From Lamellibrachia satsuma (lineage: Eukaryota; Annelida; Polychaeta; Sabellida; Siboglinidae): 64,000 bases of DNA. Positions within the stretch are counted from its first letter, which is position 1. Every line of letters starts with the position of its first letter. Positions 24,701 through 36,800 of this stretch are shown one piece after another. The notes below the pieces were generated by a model that searched no databases, was not told where the DNA came from, and worked only from the letters and a program-made list of their open reading frames with translations. Position numbers and translations under genes: made by a program. The stretch lies in the NCBI GenBank assembly GCA_033239005.1, contig BSQZ01000028.1, positions 255,501 through 319,500 on the forward strand, given 5' to 3'.

Positions 24701-24827
24701 CTAAACGTAGATCGCAGTCAGCATCAAACCGGCGACAATCGAGACGATGATCGCAACCACTGCGGGCAGAGTGGCGCTCTGGCCACTTTCAGTTTCGCAG
24801 TAGTCGCCACGATATCCGTACTTGCAC
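24701..24827 (-). CDS. Gene 2 last exon: EGF end and hydrophobic anchor
   Basis: It completes the EGF domain (CKYGYRGDYCE), then a small polar segment ESGQSAT, then about 22 hydrophobic residues (LPAVVAIIVSIVAGLMLTAI) and only Y-V before the stop. The lack of a cytoplasmic tail favours a GPI-attachment signal over a plain transmembrane helix. The acceptor is at 24828-24829. Confidence 0.85.
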
Positions 24828-27800
24828 CTACGCCAAACGTTTGTTATATTTATTAGTCACCTAAAATTCCTATCGACAAGTAGTAGTTGTAGTAGTAGTT
24901 GTGGAAAGCCACTAACATGTCTCTACTGTCAAATAAATACCAATTGGTCTACATTGTAACGCTCTTTCAAGGCCTTCCAAAAGCAAAATAGCAGTTTTAG
25001 AATAAATGGCAATCAAAGATTGCAGGTTTTTATATTTAGAATGTTAAGCAAAACAGAAAATAAACATGACATGACATGACGGAGGCATTGGAAAAGTGAT
25101 CTACCGTATCTTGTCTATCTTAAATAAATTGCAATCGTTCTGCACGTTTATAGAACAAATCTCTTTTGAGGTCTTCTAAGGTTAAAAGTGAAGAAATTAG
25201 AATAATGGATAATCTAAGGTGTTATTTAAAATGCTACACAAATAAAAATGGAAATATAAACAAGTCATAACCACTTACACACATCGGGCCTCCGTAGCGC
25301 TGGCGAAACAAGATCCACCGTTCCGGCACTGTATTTCCTTGGTGTACAGTTCACATAGATCATCCAGTACATCTACAAAACATCACCATTGTGACCGTCA
25401 GGGATGATCTCAATACATCGAAGTTCTCACTACACTTAATTGGGGTCAGGAGGTTAGCATCTGCATCGTTTAACGTCGTACATTGATGTATTTTGTTCTC
25501 CCAATATAATTTTGTATTCATATCTGCATTAAGCATAAAGGCATGGCTTACACGATTGAATGTTGTCCAATTTGTCGAGGGTGTCATGCTGCAAGAACCA
25601 GTCGTGTAGACACCAGAGCGAACCCATGTTAATGTCTTCTGACAAGCTGGGGCAAAAATCGGTCGTGTAAGCCGGCCTTATATTATTCAACCAGATCGAT
25701 ATGTTCACGGTCTTTTAACAACGTCATGTACTAGTTCCAACGTCCAAGTGTTGCTATGCAGTCAAGTGCACCATTATAAATTAATTGTTTATGGTGTTCC
25801 ATAGAAATAAACGTATGCATATGTGTTGGTAGTGTTTAATAAGTGACTATAATAGAAGTGATATCTTACATGATTTGTCATCAAACAGCATCTCTGGTGT
25901 GCCAGCTGATGGGTATGTTCTGTTACCGACAGTCAGTGAATCGCCGTTCTTGGACAGAACTGTTATGAGGGTCGCCGCCACACTTGCCTGATCACTTGTG
26001 GTCAGTTCTTGCTCATATTCCACCGAATGTTCAACACCTACACTCGATTTACTGAAGGAAAAAAAAAACAACCCGTGCATATAATTGTATCGTAATGTGA
26101 CGGACTGAAACCAAATTAGTAATGCATTAATGTTTCCTGTGTAGAAGAGACGCCTGAAAGATGTGGGTGTGTTATTGGAGAAAATATGTATGGAACCTGT
26201 GGCATGTAGATGATGTTACCTTGGTAGCAACTTAAAAGGAATAATTGGAAAAACTAGCAAGTTCACTGAAAAGACACCTTGATAGTTTTGGTTTGAAAAT
26301 CAATTAAGCGAAGACGAATATGAAGTCAGGCTGACTAAGGTGAGAGGCATCACAGCTGATCTTGCTAACATATTTGTTGGCTCCTAGTTGGCTCGGTAAG
26401 GCAGTTGAGTCCTGTTGGCTCCTAGTTGGCTCGGTAAGGCAGCGGAGTCCTGTTGGCTCCTAGTTGGCTCGGTAAGGCAGTTGAGTCCTGGACACTCGAG
26501 AAAGGATGAGAAACGCATACAACACTCAATATGTGAGTATGGCGCAGAATGCTCAGGATACGCTGAACGCAGAAAGATATATAGCGGTAAAGTATGGGCT
26601 GGTGGAGAAGATGGTCTATTATGTCTCATTAAGAAAAGAAAGATATAAAGTAGGGATTGGTGGAGAAGATGGTCCGTTATGTATCATTAAGAAAAGAAAG
26701 ATAGAGATAAAGTAGGGTTTGGTGGAGAAGATGGTCCGTTATGTCTCATTGAGAAAAGAAAGATAGAGATAAAGTAGGGGTTGGTGGAGAAGATGGTCCG
26801 TTATGTCTCATTAAGAAAATATAGAGATAAAGTAGGGTTTGGTGGAGAAGATGGTCCGTTATCTTATTAAGAAAAGAAAGATAGAGATCAAGTTGGGGTT
26901 GGGGGAGAAGATGGTCCATTATGTCTATAGAGATAAAGTATATATAGAGATAAAGTAGGGTTTGGTGGAGAAGAGATAAAGTAGGGTTTGGGGGAGAAGA
27001 TGGTCCATTATGTCTCATTAAGAAAAGAAAGATATAAAGTAGGGGTTGGTGGAGAAGATGGTCCGTTATGTATCATTAAGAAAAGAAAGAGATAAAGTAG
27101 GGGTGGGTGGAGAAGATGGTCCGTTATGTCTCATTAAGAAAAGAAAGATAGAGATAAAGTAGGGGTTGGGGGAGAAGATGGTCCGTTATGTCTCAATAAG
27201 TAAAGAAAGATAGAAATAAAGTAGGGGTTGGGGGAGAAGATGGTCTGTTATGTCTCATTAAGAAAAGAAAGATAGAGATAAAGTAGGGGTTGGTGGAGAA
27301 GATGGTCCATTATGTCTCATTGAGAAAAGAAAGATAGAGATAATGTAGGGGTTGGGGGAGAAGATGGTCCATTATGTCTCATTAAGAAAATATAGAGATA
27401 AAGTAGGGTTTGGTGGAGAAGATGGTCCGCTATGTCTCATTAAGAAAAGATAGAGGTAAAGTAGGGGTTGGTGGAGAAGATGGTCCGTTATGTATCATTA
27501 AGAAAAGAAAGAGATAAAGTAGGGGTGGGTGGAGAAGATGGTCCGTTATGTCTCATTAAGAAAAGAAAGATAGAGATAAAGTAGGGGTTGGGGGAGAAGA
27601 TGGTCCGTTATGTCTCATTAAGTAAAGAAAGATAGAGATAAAGTAGGGGTTGGGGGAGAAGATGGTCTGTTATGTCTCATTAAGAAAAGAAAGATAGAGA
27701 TAAAGTAGGGGTTGGTGGAGAAGATGGTCCGTTATGTCTCATTGAGAAAAGAAAGATAGAGATAAAGTAGGGGTTGGGGGAGAAGATGGTCCATTATGTC

Positions 27801-30800
27801 TCATTAAGAAAAGAAAGATATAAAGTAGGGGTTGGTGGAGAAGATGGTCCGTTATGTATCATTAAGAAAAGAAAGAGATAAAGTAGGGGTGGGTGGAGAA
27901 GATGGTCCGTTATGTCTCATTAAGAAAAGAAAGATAGAGATAAAGTAGGGGTTGGGGGAGAAGATGGTCCGTTATGTCTCATTAAGTAAAGAAAGATAGA
28001 GATAAAGTAGGGGTTGGGGGAGAAGATGGTCTGTTATGTCTCATTAAGAAAAGAAAGATAGAGATAAAGTAGGGGTTGGTGGAGAAGATGGTCCGTTATG
28101 TCTCATTGAGAAAAGAAAGATAGAGATAAAGTAGGGGTTGGGGGAGAAGATGGTCCATTATGTCTCATTAAGTAAAGAAAGATAGAGATAAAGTAGGGGT
28201 TGGGGGAGAAGATGGTCTGTTATGTCTCATTAAGAAAAGAAAGATAGAGATAAAGTAGGCGTTGGTGGAGAAGATGGTCCGTTATGTCTCATTGAGAAAT
28301 GAAAGATAGAGATAAAGTAGGGGTTGGGGGAGAAGATGGTCTGTTATGTCTCATTAAGAAAAGATAGAGATAAAGTAGGGTTTGGTGGAGAAGATGGTCC
28401 GTTATCTCATTAAGAAAAGAAAGATAGAGATAAAGTAGGGGTTGGTGGAGAAGATGGTCCGTTATGTATCATTAAGAAAAGAAAGAGATAAAGTAGGGGT
28501 GGGTGGAGAAGATAGTCCGTTATGTCTCACTAAGAAAAGAAAGATAGAGATAAAGTAGGGGTTGGTGGAGAAGATGGTCCGTTATGTCTCACTAAGAAAA
28601 GAAAGATAGAGATCAAGTTGGGGTTGGGGGAGGAGATTGTCCATTATGTCTCATTAAGAAAAGATAGAGATAAAGTAGGGGTTGGTGGAGAAGATGGTCC
28701 GTTATGTCTCATTGAGAAAAGAAAGATAGAGATAAAGTAGGGGTTGGGGAGAAGATGGTCCGTTATATCTCATTAAGAAAAGAAAGACAGAGATAAAGTA
28801 GGGGTTGGGGGAGAAGATGGTCCATTATGTCTCATTAAGAAAAGAAACATATAAAGTAGGGGTGGGTGGAGAAGATGGTCCGTTATGCCTCACTAAGAAA
28901 AGAAAGATAGAGATAAAGTAGGGGTTGGTGGAGAAGATGGTCCGTTATGTCTCACTAAGAAAAGAAAGATAGAGATCAAGTTGGGGTTGGGAGAGAAGAT
29001 GGTCCGTTATGTCTCATTAAGAAAAGAAAGATAGAGATAAAGTAGGGGTTGGTGGAGAAGATGGTCCGTTATGTCTCACTGAGAAAAGAAAGATAGAGAT
29101 AAAGTAGGGGTTGGGGAGAAGATGGTCCGTTATATCTCATTAAGAAAAGAAAGATAGAGATAAAGTAGGGGTTGGGGAGAAGATGGTCCGTTATGTCTCA
29201 TTAAGAAAAGAAACATATAAAGTAGGGGATGGTGGAGAAGATGGTCCGTTATGTCTCACTGAGAAAAGAAAGATAGAGATAAAGTAGGGGTTGGGGAGAA
29301 GATGGTCCGTTATATCTCATTAAGAAAAGAAAGATAGAGATAAAGTAGGGGTTGGGGAGAAGATGGTCCATTATGTCTCATTAAGAAAAGAAACATATAA
29401 AGTAGGGGATGGTGGAGAAGATGGTCCGTTATGTCTCATTAAGAAAAGAAAGATAGAGATAAAGTAGGGGTTAGGGGAGAAGATGGTCCATTATGTCTTA
29501 TTAAGAAAAGAAAGATATAAAGTAGGGGTTGGTGGAGAAGATGGTCCATTATGTCTCATTGAGAAAAGAAAGATAGAGATAAAGTAGGGGTTGGGGGAGA
29601 AGATGGTCCATTATGTCTCATTAAGAAAAGAAAGATAGAGATAAAGTAGGGGTTGGTGGAGAAGATGGTCCGTTATGTATCATTAAGAAGAGAAAGAGAT
29701 AAAGTAGGGGTTGGGGGAGAAGATGGTCCATTATGTCTCATTAAGAAAAGAAAGATATAAAGTAGGGGTGGATGGAGAAGATGGTCCGTTATGTCTCACT
29801 AAGAAAAGAAAGATAGAGATAAAGTAGGGGTTGGTGGAGAAGATGGTCCGTTATGTCTCATTAAGAAAAGAAAGATAGAGATAAAGTGGGGTTTGGGGAG
29901 AAGATGGTCTGTTATGTCTCATTAAGAAAAGAAAGATAGAGATAAAGTAGGGGTTGGTGGAGAAGATGGTCCGTTATGTCTCATTAAATAAAGAAAGCTG
30001 GCTAAGCACAGCTATTGGAAAAGAAGGGAACTACCAGGAAAAAACCGAAAATGTATAAGAAAATTAGATGGATTGAAAACATGAAGCATTGGACATATGG
30101 ATGAAGCACTTGAAGCAGCTAGAGAGACAGCAAGGAGACATCAACGGCCTAACCGAGGCTATGGCTGATACACATCGTCATCATCAATGTTTCCCAGGAA
30201 GAAAGGTGCAATGGCGGTGACACAGGTTTTAACACGTTCTAGCAGTGCCATGCTGGACAACTTCTTGTGATAAGTGCCATCTACAACACTGTCTTTACAT
30301 CTTACCAACCAACAAGGTGTACAAATTTCTTTTCAAGAGCGATACAATAAAAGTAAAAGGCTTTCTCAGTTGACCTATGATCACAGTATCAGGGTATATA
30401 CAGGTTTAACACCTTGTAATAGATGGAACACCTTGTAGTAGACGGGTGTGCTGATGAATTGGCTTTCTATGACACTTACAAGAGGCGCATGATGACCACC
30501 TCCTTGAATCCCTTGGTGTCTTTGTAGACTTCCGTCAGCTGTAATTAAGCAACACGTTCGTCCACATTACATATATAATACACAACTCTATGTTACTCTA
30601 TTATAATACACACGTGTGGCTAATTAAATAATTTTGGTATATGCATGCGAGACAGGTTAGCTTGCCGGCTTCTTATGGAAAGATTATGACCATTCATGCA
30701 CTATTTATTAACACAAACCTTGGCGTTAAGTACATTCCATTCGCAAATAGCTAAACGCAATTCCCAGTGCCTGTGGGCAAAGTTTACTGGACTTCATGTG

Positions 30801-33800
30801 ATGGACATTATTGTCATTAACCCCTGGAAAAATATGTTCCCTGCATGCATTGGAGACACTGGTTTCGACCCGAAAAATTCAATTTAAACAGATACCAAGC
30901 AACGTATATTTGCTAAGTGTGGTTCATTAAACCACATTTGGACGTGCAATATATTAGAATATATAGTTTATACTATGTGACATGATTCAACGATAAAAGC
31001 GATGTGACTTTGTACGGCAGACTCACCGAGTTCTTGAGCTCAGCTACAAATGGCTTAGCATCGGGACTCTCGAGGTCCTCATATTTCTCATCCCACGTCA
31101 TCTCAAGCTTCAACACTATCGCCACCTTCTTGCCTCCTGCACAGAGATAAACAGATCATCATAAAACAGAAAGCCACTGAAAACAGAAGAAATGATGTGC
31201 AAATCAATGTTGTTCATACGGCATGAGAAACATGGCTGAAGATTACACGAAGTTGCAGAGATTGACACACAGCACAAGAAAGACCACTTTGAGGGGGAAA
31301 GTGTTGGAGGAGACGAACGACTTCAAGGGTCTTGGCATCTTCGTCTCAGCTGACAGTAATATTGACGCATACACCCCAACATCTGGAAACCCACTACTCT
31401 CCGCAACAAGATCAAACTGAAAATATAGAGATCCAATGTCTGCTCAGTACAACTGTATGCTTCAGAAACATGCAGGACCAACAAGAAAAATGAGAGCCGA
31501 CTCTGAGGTTTTAATGGAAGTTGGTTCAGACAAATCCTCATAATACGTTAGTGACCAACAAGGAAATCTAAGGACACATCAACAATGGGGTGAAACAGAG
31601 AAGGTGGATCAAGTTTTCGTCCATGAGCCAGGGAGGGAGGCAGGGAGGGAGGCAGGCAGACAGGCAGCCAGCCAGCAAGCGCGAGAGCTGACGTCGGAAT
31701 CTAAAATAATTGCGATAGCAGCATATTTGTTTTAATGTTTCAAATAAAGGACATTCTTGATAATATTAATATATATATATATATATACATAAATACCACA
31801 CAAACACCACACAACAATCTGCTACGATAACTATTGCCAAACTATATACATCGACACACATTTACATAAGTATCCGTCCTTATGTACAGAATGTTCTACT
31901 GCTTAGCAGCATAGTACAACACCACCTGGAAAGGGGATATGTGACAGACCTCTGGGCACATGGAGAACAATTGTGGAAGAGGACTGAAACTGACTGGGAA
32001 GAAATGGAATGAACTCAGCTGGCTCTCCAATGACCGTAGCGAAGAAGGCATTTTTTAGAGTCTTAAATGAGTTACTCAAGATGCACAAAACTGTAAGGAG
32101 TCTCTCCTGTGCCTGGAAGACGGACACATTTTAGAAAATCCATAAGTGTTATGGGTAAACACGCATGTACTCAGTTCAAACAACACAAACATATTAGAAA
32201 ACAACGGCAATATAGTTTCGATGACTTACCAGTAACCGGACGTTCAACTGTAGAATAAGAACACAAGGCCTAGTAAAAAAGTTTCTTGTACGGACATTTT
32301 TTTAAAGAAAGCGGGATGCCCTTATTACTTACTATTTATGGGTTTTTTGTTAGCTTTTTTGTAGTTTCGAATATGGCCACCATGCTCACTGTGGTTGATT
32401 TAAAGGCAAGCTGTAGTTTTTCGATGCAATATGGAACATGCCAGTGATGTGTATTACAATGGAGCCTGCCATTCCATTTGTAAATACAATACCTTTTAGT
32501 GGGAATGGCAGATGAAACACTTAAGCCAACAGAATATGGCCTGTATGTGTTACACCGGAAAACTACTTAAATTGACTAGAAACAGACAAGAAGCAAACAC
32601 AGTGTTGAGGGTATGTATGAATGCCATGTGTAGGTTTGGTCATGGTATCATTAGTTTGCATCACCAGCATACAAACACAGTGTTGAGGGTATGTATGAAT
32701 GCCATGTGTAGGTTTGGTCATGGTATCATTAGTTTGCATCACAAGCATACAAACACAGTGTTGAGGGTATATATGAATGCCATGTGTAGGTTTGGTCATG
32801 GTATCATTAGTTTGCATCACAAGCATACAAACACAGTGTTGAGGGTATATATGAATGCCATGTGTAGGTTTGGTCATGGTATCATTAGTTTGCATCACAA
32901 GCATACAAACACAGTGTTGAGGGTATATATGAATGCCATGTGTAGGTTTGGTCATGGTTTCATTAGTTTGCATCACAAGCATACAAACACAGTGTTGAGG
33001 GTATGTATGAATGCCATGTGTAGGTTTGGTCATGGTATCATTAGTTTGCATCACAAGCATACAAACACAGTGTTGAGGGTATATATGAATGCCATGTGTA
33101 GGTTTGGTCATGGTATCATTAGTTTGCATCACAAGCATACAAACACAGTGTTGAGGGTATGTATGAATGCCATGTGTAGGTTTGGTCATGGTATCATTAG
33201 TTTGCATCACAAGCATACAAACACAGTGTTGAGGGTATATATGAATGCCATGTGTAGGTTTGGTCATGGTTTCATTAGTTTGCATCACAAGCATACAAAC
33301 ACAGTGTTGAGGGTATGTATGAATGTCATGTGTAGGTTTGGTCATGGTTTCATTAGTTTGCATCACAAGCATACAAACACAGTGTTGAGGGTATATATGA
33401 ATGCCATGTGTAGGTTTGGTCATGGTATCATTAGTTTGCATCACAAGCATACAAACACAGTGTTGAGGGTATATATGAATGCCATGTGTAGGTTTGGTCA
33501 TGGTATCATTAGTTTGCATCACAAGCATACAAACACAGTGTTGAGGGTATGTATGAATGCCATGTGTAGGTTTGGTCATGGTATCATTAGTTTGCATCAC
33601 AAGCATACAAACACAGTGTTGAGGGTATATATGAATGCCATGTGTAGGTTTGGTCATGGTATCATTAGTTTGCATCACCAGCATACAAACACAGTGTTGA
33701 GGGTATGTATGAATGCCATGTGTAGGTTTGGTCATGGTATCATTAGTTTGCATCACCAGCATACAAACACAGTGTTGAGGGTATGTATGAATGCCATGTG

Positions 33801-36800
33801 TAGGTTTGGTCATGGTATCATTAGTTTGCATCACCAGCATACAAACACAGTGTTGAGGGTATGTATGAATGCCATGTGTAGGTTTGGTCATGGTATCATT
33901 AGTTTGCATCACCAGCATACAAACACAGTGTTGAGGGTATGTATGAATGCCATGTGTAGGTTTGGTCATGGTATCATTAGTTTGCATCACAAGCATACAA
34001 ACACAGTGTTGAGGGTATATATGAATGCCATGTGTAGGTTTGGTCATGGTATCATTAGTTTGCCTCACCAGCATACAAACACAGTGTTGAGGGTATGTAT
34101 GAATGCCATGTGTAGGTTTGGTCATGGTATCATTAGTTTGCCTCACCAGCATACAAACACAGTGTTGAGGGTATATATGAATGCCATGTGTAGGTTTGGT
34201 CATGGTATCATTAGTTTGCATCACCAGCATATTACGTAAATGAGTCTGCGGAAAGACTAGTGATGTTTATAAAACATTTTTTAAATGGGCCAACTCCCCC
34301 ACTAGCCTTCCAAAAATGGGCCAATAAAAAAATGTGGGCCACTTGAATCCGTTAAAAAAGGACCAATCATGGAACGTAATTTTAACTTTAAAACAACACA
34401 TATTAACTATTTTGTCTTAGACATTAATACCAACGGACGCATAGAAAGTGTTGTCTTTGTTGACGAACTTGCAACATATAATATATAATTTGGCATTTCA
34501 TCCCATCGTCAGTCTTCGCAAGCCAGGACCATTTGTGCTTAACCTTCTCTTGGAACGAATTTTCAAATTTTGCATTCTTTGCAGACGCATGCACCAGTGC
34601 TTCTATGACTTCATCGCTTGATTCCTCTTCTTCGATATCGTGTGTGGCTTGTGTTTTGTCTTTAAAAAAGCCTCCTGTCATTTTTCTTTTCGCCATGATT
34701 CCCTCCTTGTGTGACGAGCTCAGAACGTTTTCGTGCATTGAACAATTTTACTAGCCCACATACACTCCCTCCAAATAAACCAATCAAATAAGTCTATATT
34801 TTGAGATCTTCTACGTAGCCTCAATTATTGGTGATGTGACACCACCATTTCTCGCCAAGTTCACGGAGACTACCAATAGTCGGCTAAGCAATTTGCAACT
34901 CGTTCATCTTTTGACGAAGAAATTGATTTATACGCAATTAATTAATTACATAGTAAGCCAACAAAAATGCACCAACATTTTAAAGGGTTGGTATCATTTG
35001 ACGCGCCGATTCTTCCATTTTGCACCAGGATTTTTAAAAGTGTGGGAATTCCCACATTATGCGTCCTAGAAACATCACGGAGACTGTATAAAGCAAGAGG
35101 GTCATCGTTCTTATTTTAGACTCTGTAGAACGTATATACATCCATACACCTTGTATGATGCATAAAAAGTGAACCGAAGGAATATAGCAATACTTTCGAT
35201 GGCAAGTTTTGGACAGAGATTTCTTCACAGAACCAAAAAAACTGTTTTAAACAATCTTTTTTCTATAGTAAATGACTAAAAAAGGAGGCGGGAGAAACTA
35301 CTGGTCGTTTCTTTTTTACTAGGCCTAATCAAATTATAAATCAGTAAATAATACTGACATATAGGTCTATTTAAAAAGATTTTGTCTACTTACCAGTAAT
35401 AGGACGTTCCACTGTAGGAAAGAAAGAAAGGAATCAAATCATTCATGCAGAAACACGCAAGCAATACTGAAATATCATAGCGAAAAAGCCTTACTTGAAA
35501 TTTAGATGTGTTAGCAAGCCAACTGTTTAAATTACCTAGCAGGATTTACAAGCATCGACACATTTTATGACAAAACAGAACATGCGTACACATTAAAAGT
35601 TTTATCAATTGAGCTTATAACGATGATGATAATAATAGGATAGTCAAGTATCAGCACGCTTTGGAAGTTTACTTGTTAACCTTACCTTCAGACATTAATA
35701 AAAGGAATAATTTTTAGGTGGAAATTACCAGTATATTTTAAATAATCGTAACTGAAATTTAAATGTTTTAGTCGGTAAATTGTGTATAAATGTACTCGGA
35801 AAAGTATATCCGCACAGACGGATTGATATAACATTGGAATCAGACTTACCCTTTCTAAATCTTTTCACTGTAATCAAACAAAAACGTCACATAAACATAC
35901 GCTCTTCACACAAAGATCACAGTAACATTATTCATAAAAACTAAAGTGTACTTGTCATAATAAATGAGCTCTAGGCCTGGCCATGTTCACATGTATTCCA
36001 TACCTTATCTAATATACATTGTGTAATTTAATTTTCAATCACTATTATTAATTTTAGTGCACCGGTTTTGATTAGCTACTTTCCATTGTTGCATAGTATG
36101 ACTGCAAGATACAGCTGTACGTCATGGCTATATGCAGTGGCTATATGCCGTGGCTATATGCCATGGCTATAAGCCGTGGCTATATGCCGTGGCTATAAGC
36201 CGTGGCTATATGCCGTGGCTATAAGCCGTGGCTATATGCCGTGGCTATATGCCGTGGCTATATGCCGTGGCTATAAGCCGTGGCTATATGCCGTGACTAT
36301 AAGCCGTGGCTATATGCCGTGGCTATATGCCGTGGCTATAAGCCGTGGCTATATGCCGAGGCTATATGACGTGACTATATGCCGTGGCTATATGCCGTGG
36401 CTAAATGCCGTGGCTATATGCCGTGGCTATATGCCGTGGCTGTATCATACTGTTGCTATGACTATTATTGTTATTATTACATTCACTTGAGCACGAAACC
36501 AATATTGATTGCCGCGTACACAATACCACAAGCTCAATTAACATGCACCAAGTTGACATATCTGCAAATTATTTGGATCATTGTAGTAGCAGATATTGCG
36601 CACATACGTGTACATTCTTCAGTACAGACAACATTTTAACAACAAAGGAAATGAACACATAATGCAAATTAAAAACAGACACAGACCGATATCAGCACAG
36701 CGTTCAGCCCAGTCTTTCATTGGTCCTTTCCATTGGTCCGACACTGCTTTAGGGCATGCGGAATCAGCCGAATCCAAGCAGGTTTTCACTCGACCTACGT

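Noticed and set aside
32512..34239. Open frames of over 550 codons on both strands made of a 26-residue repeat
   Set aside because: The 78-bp unit is a multiple of three, so all copies stay open by arithmetic; both strands being open at once argues against coding.
36176..36490. 104-codon open frame with a RGYKPWLYAVA-type repeat
   Set aside because: It is a by-product of the 13-bp tandem array within a gene 2 intron.
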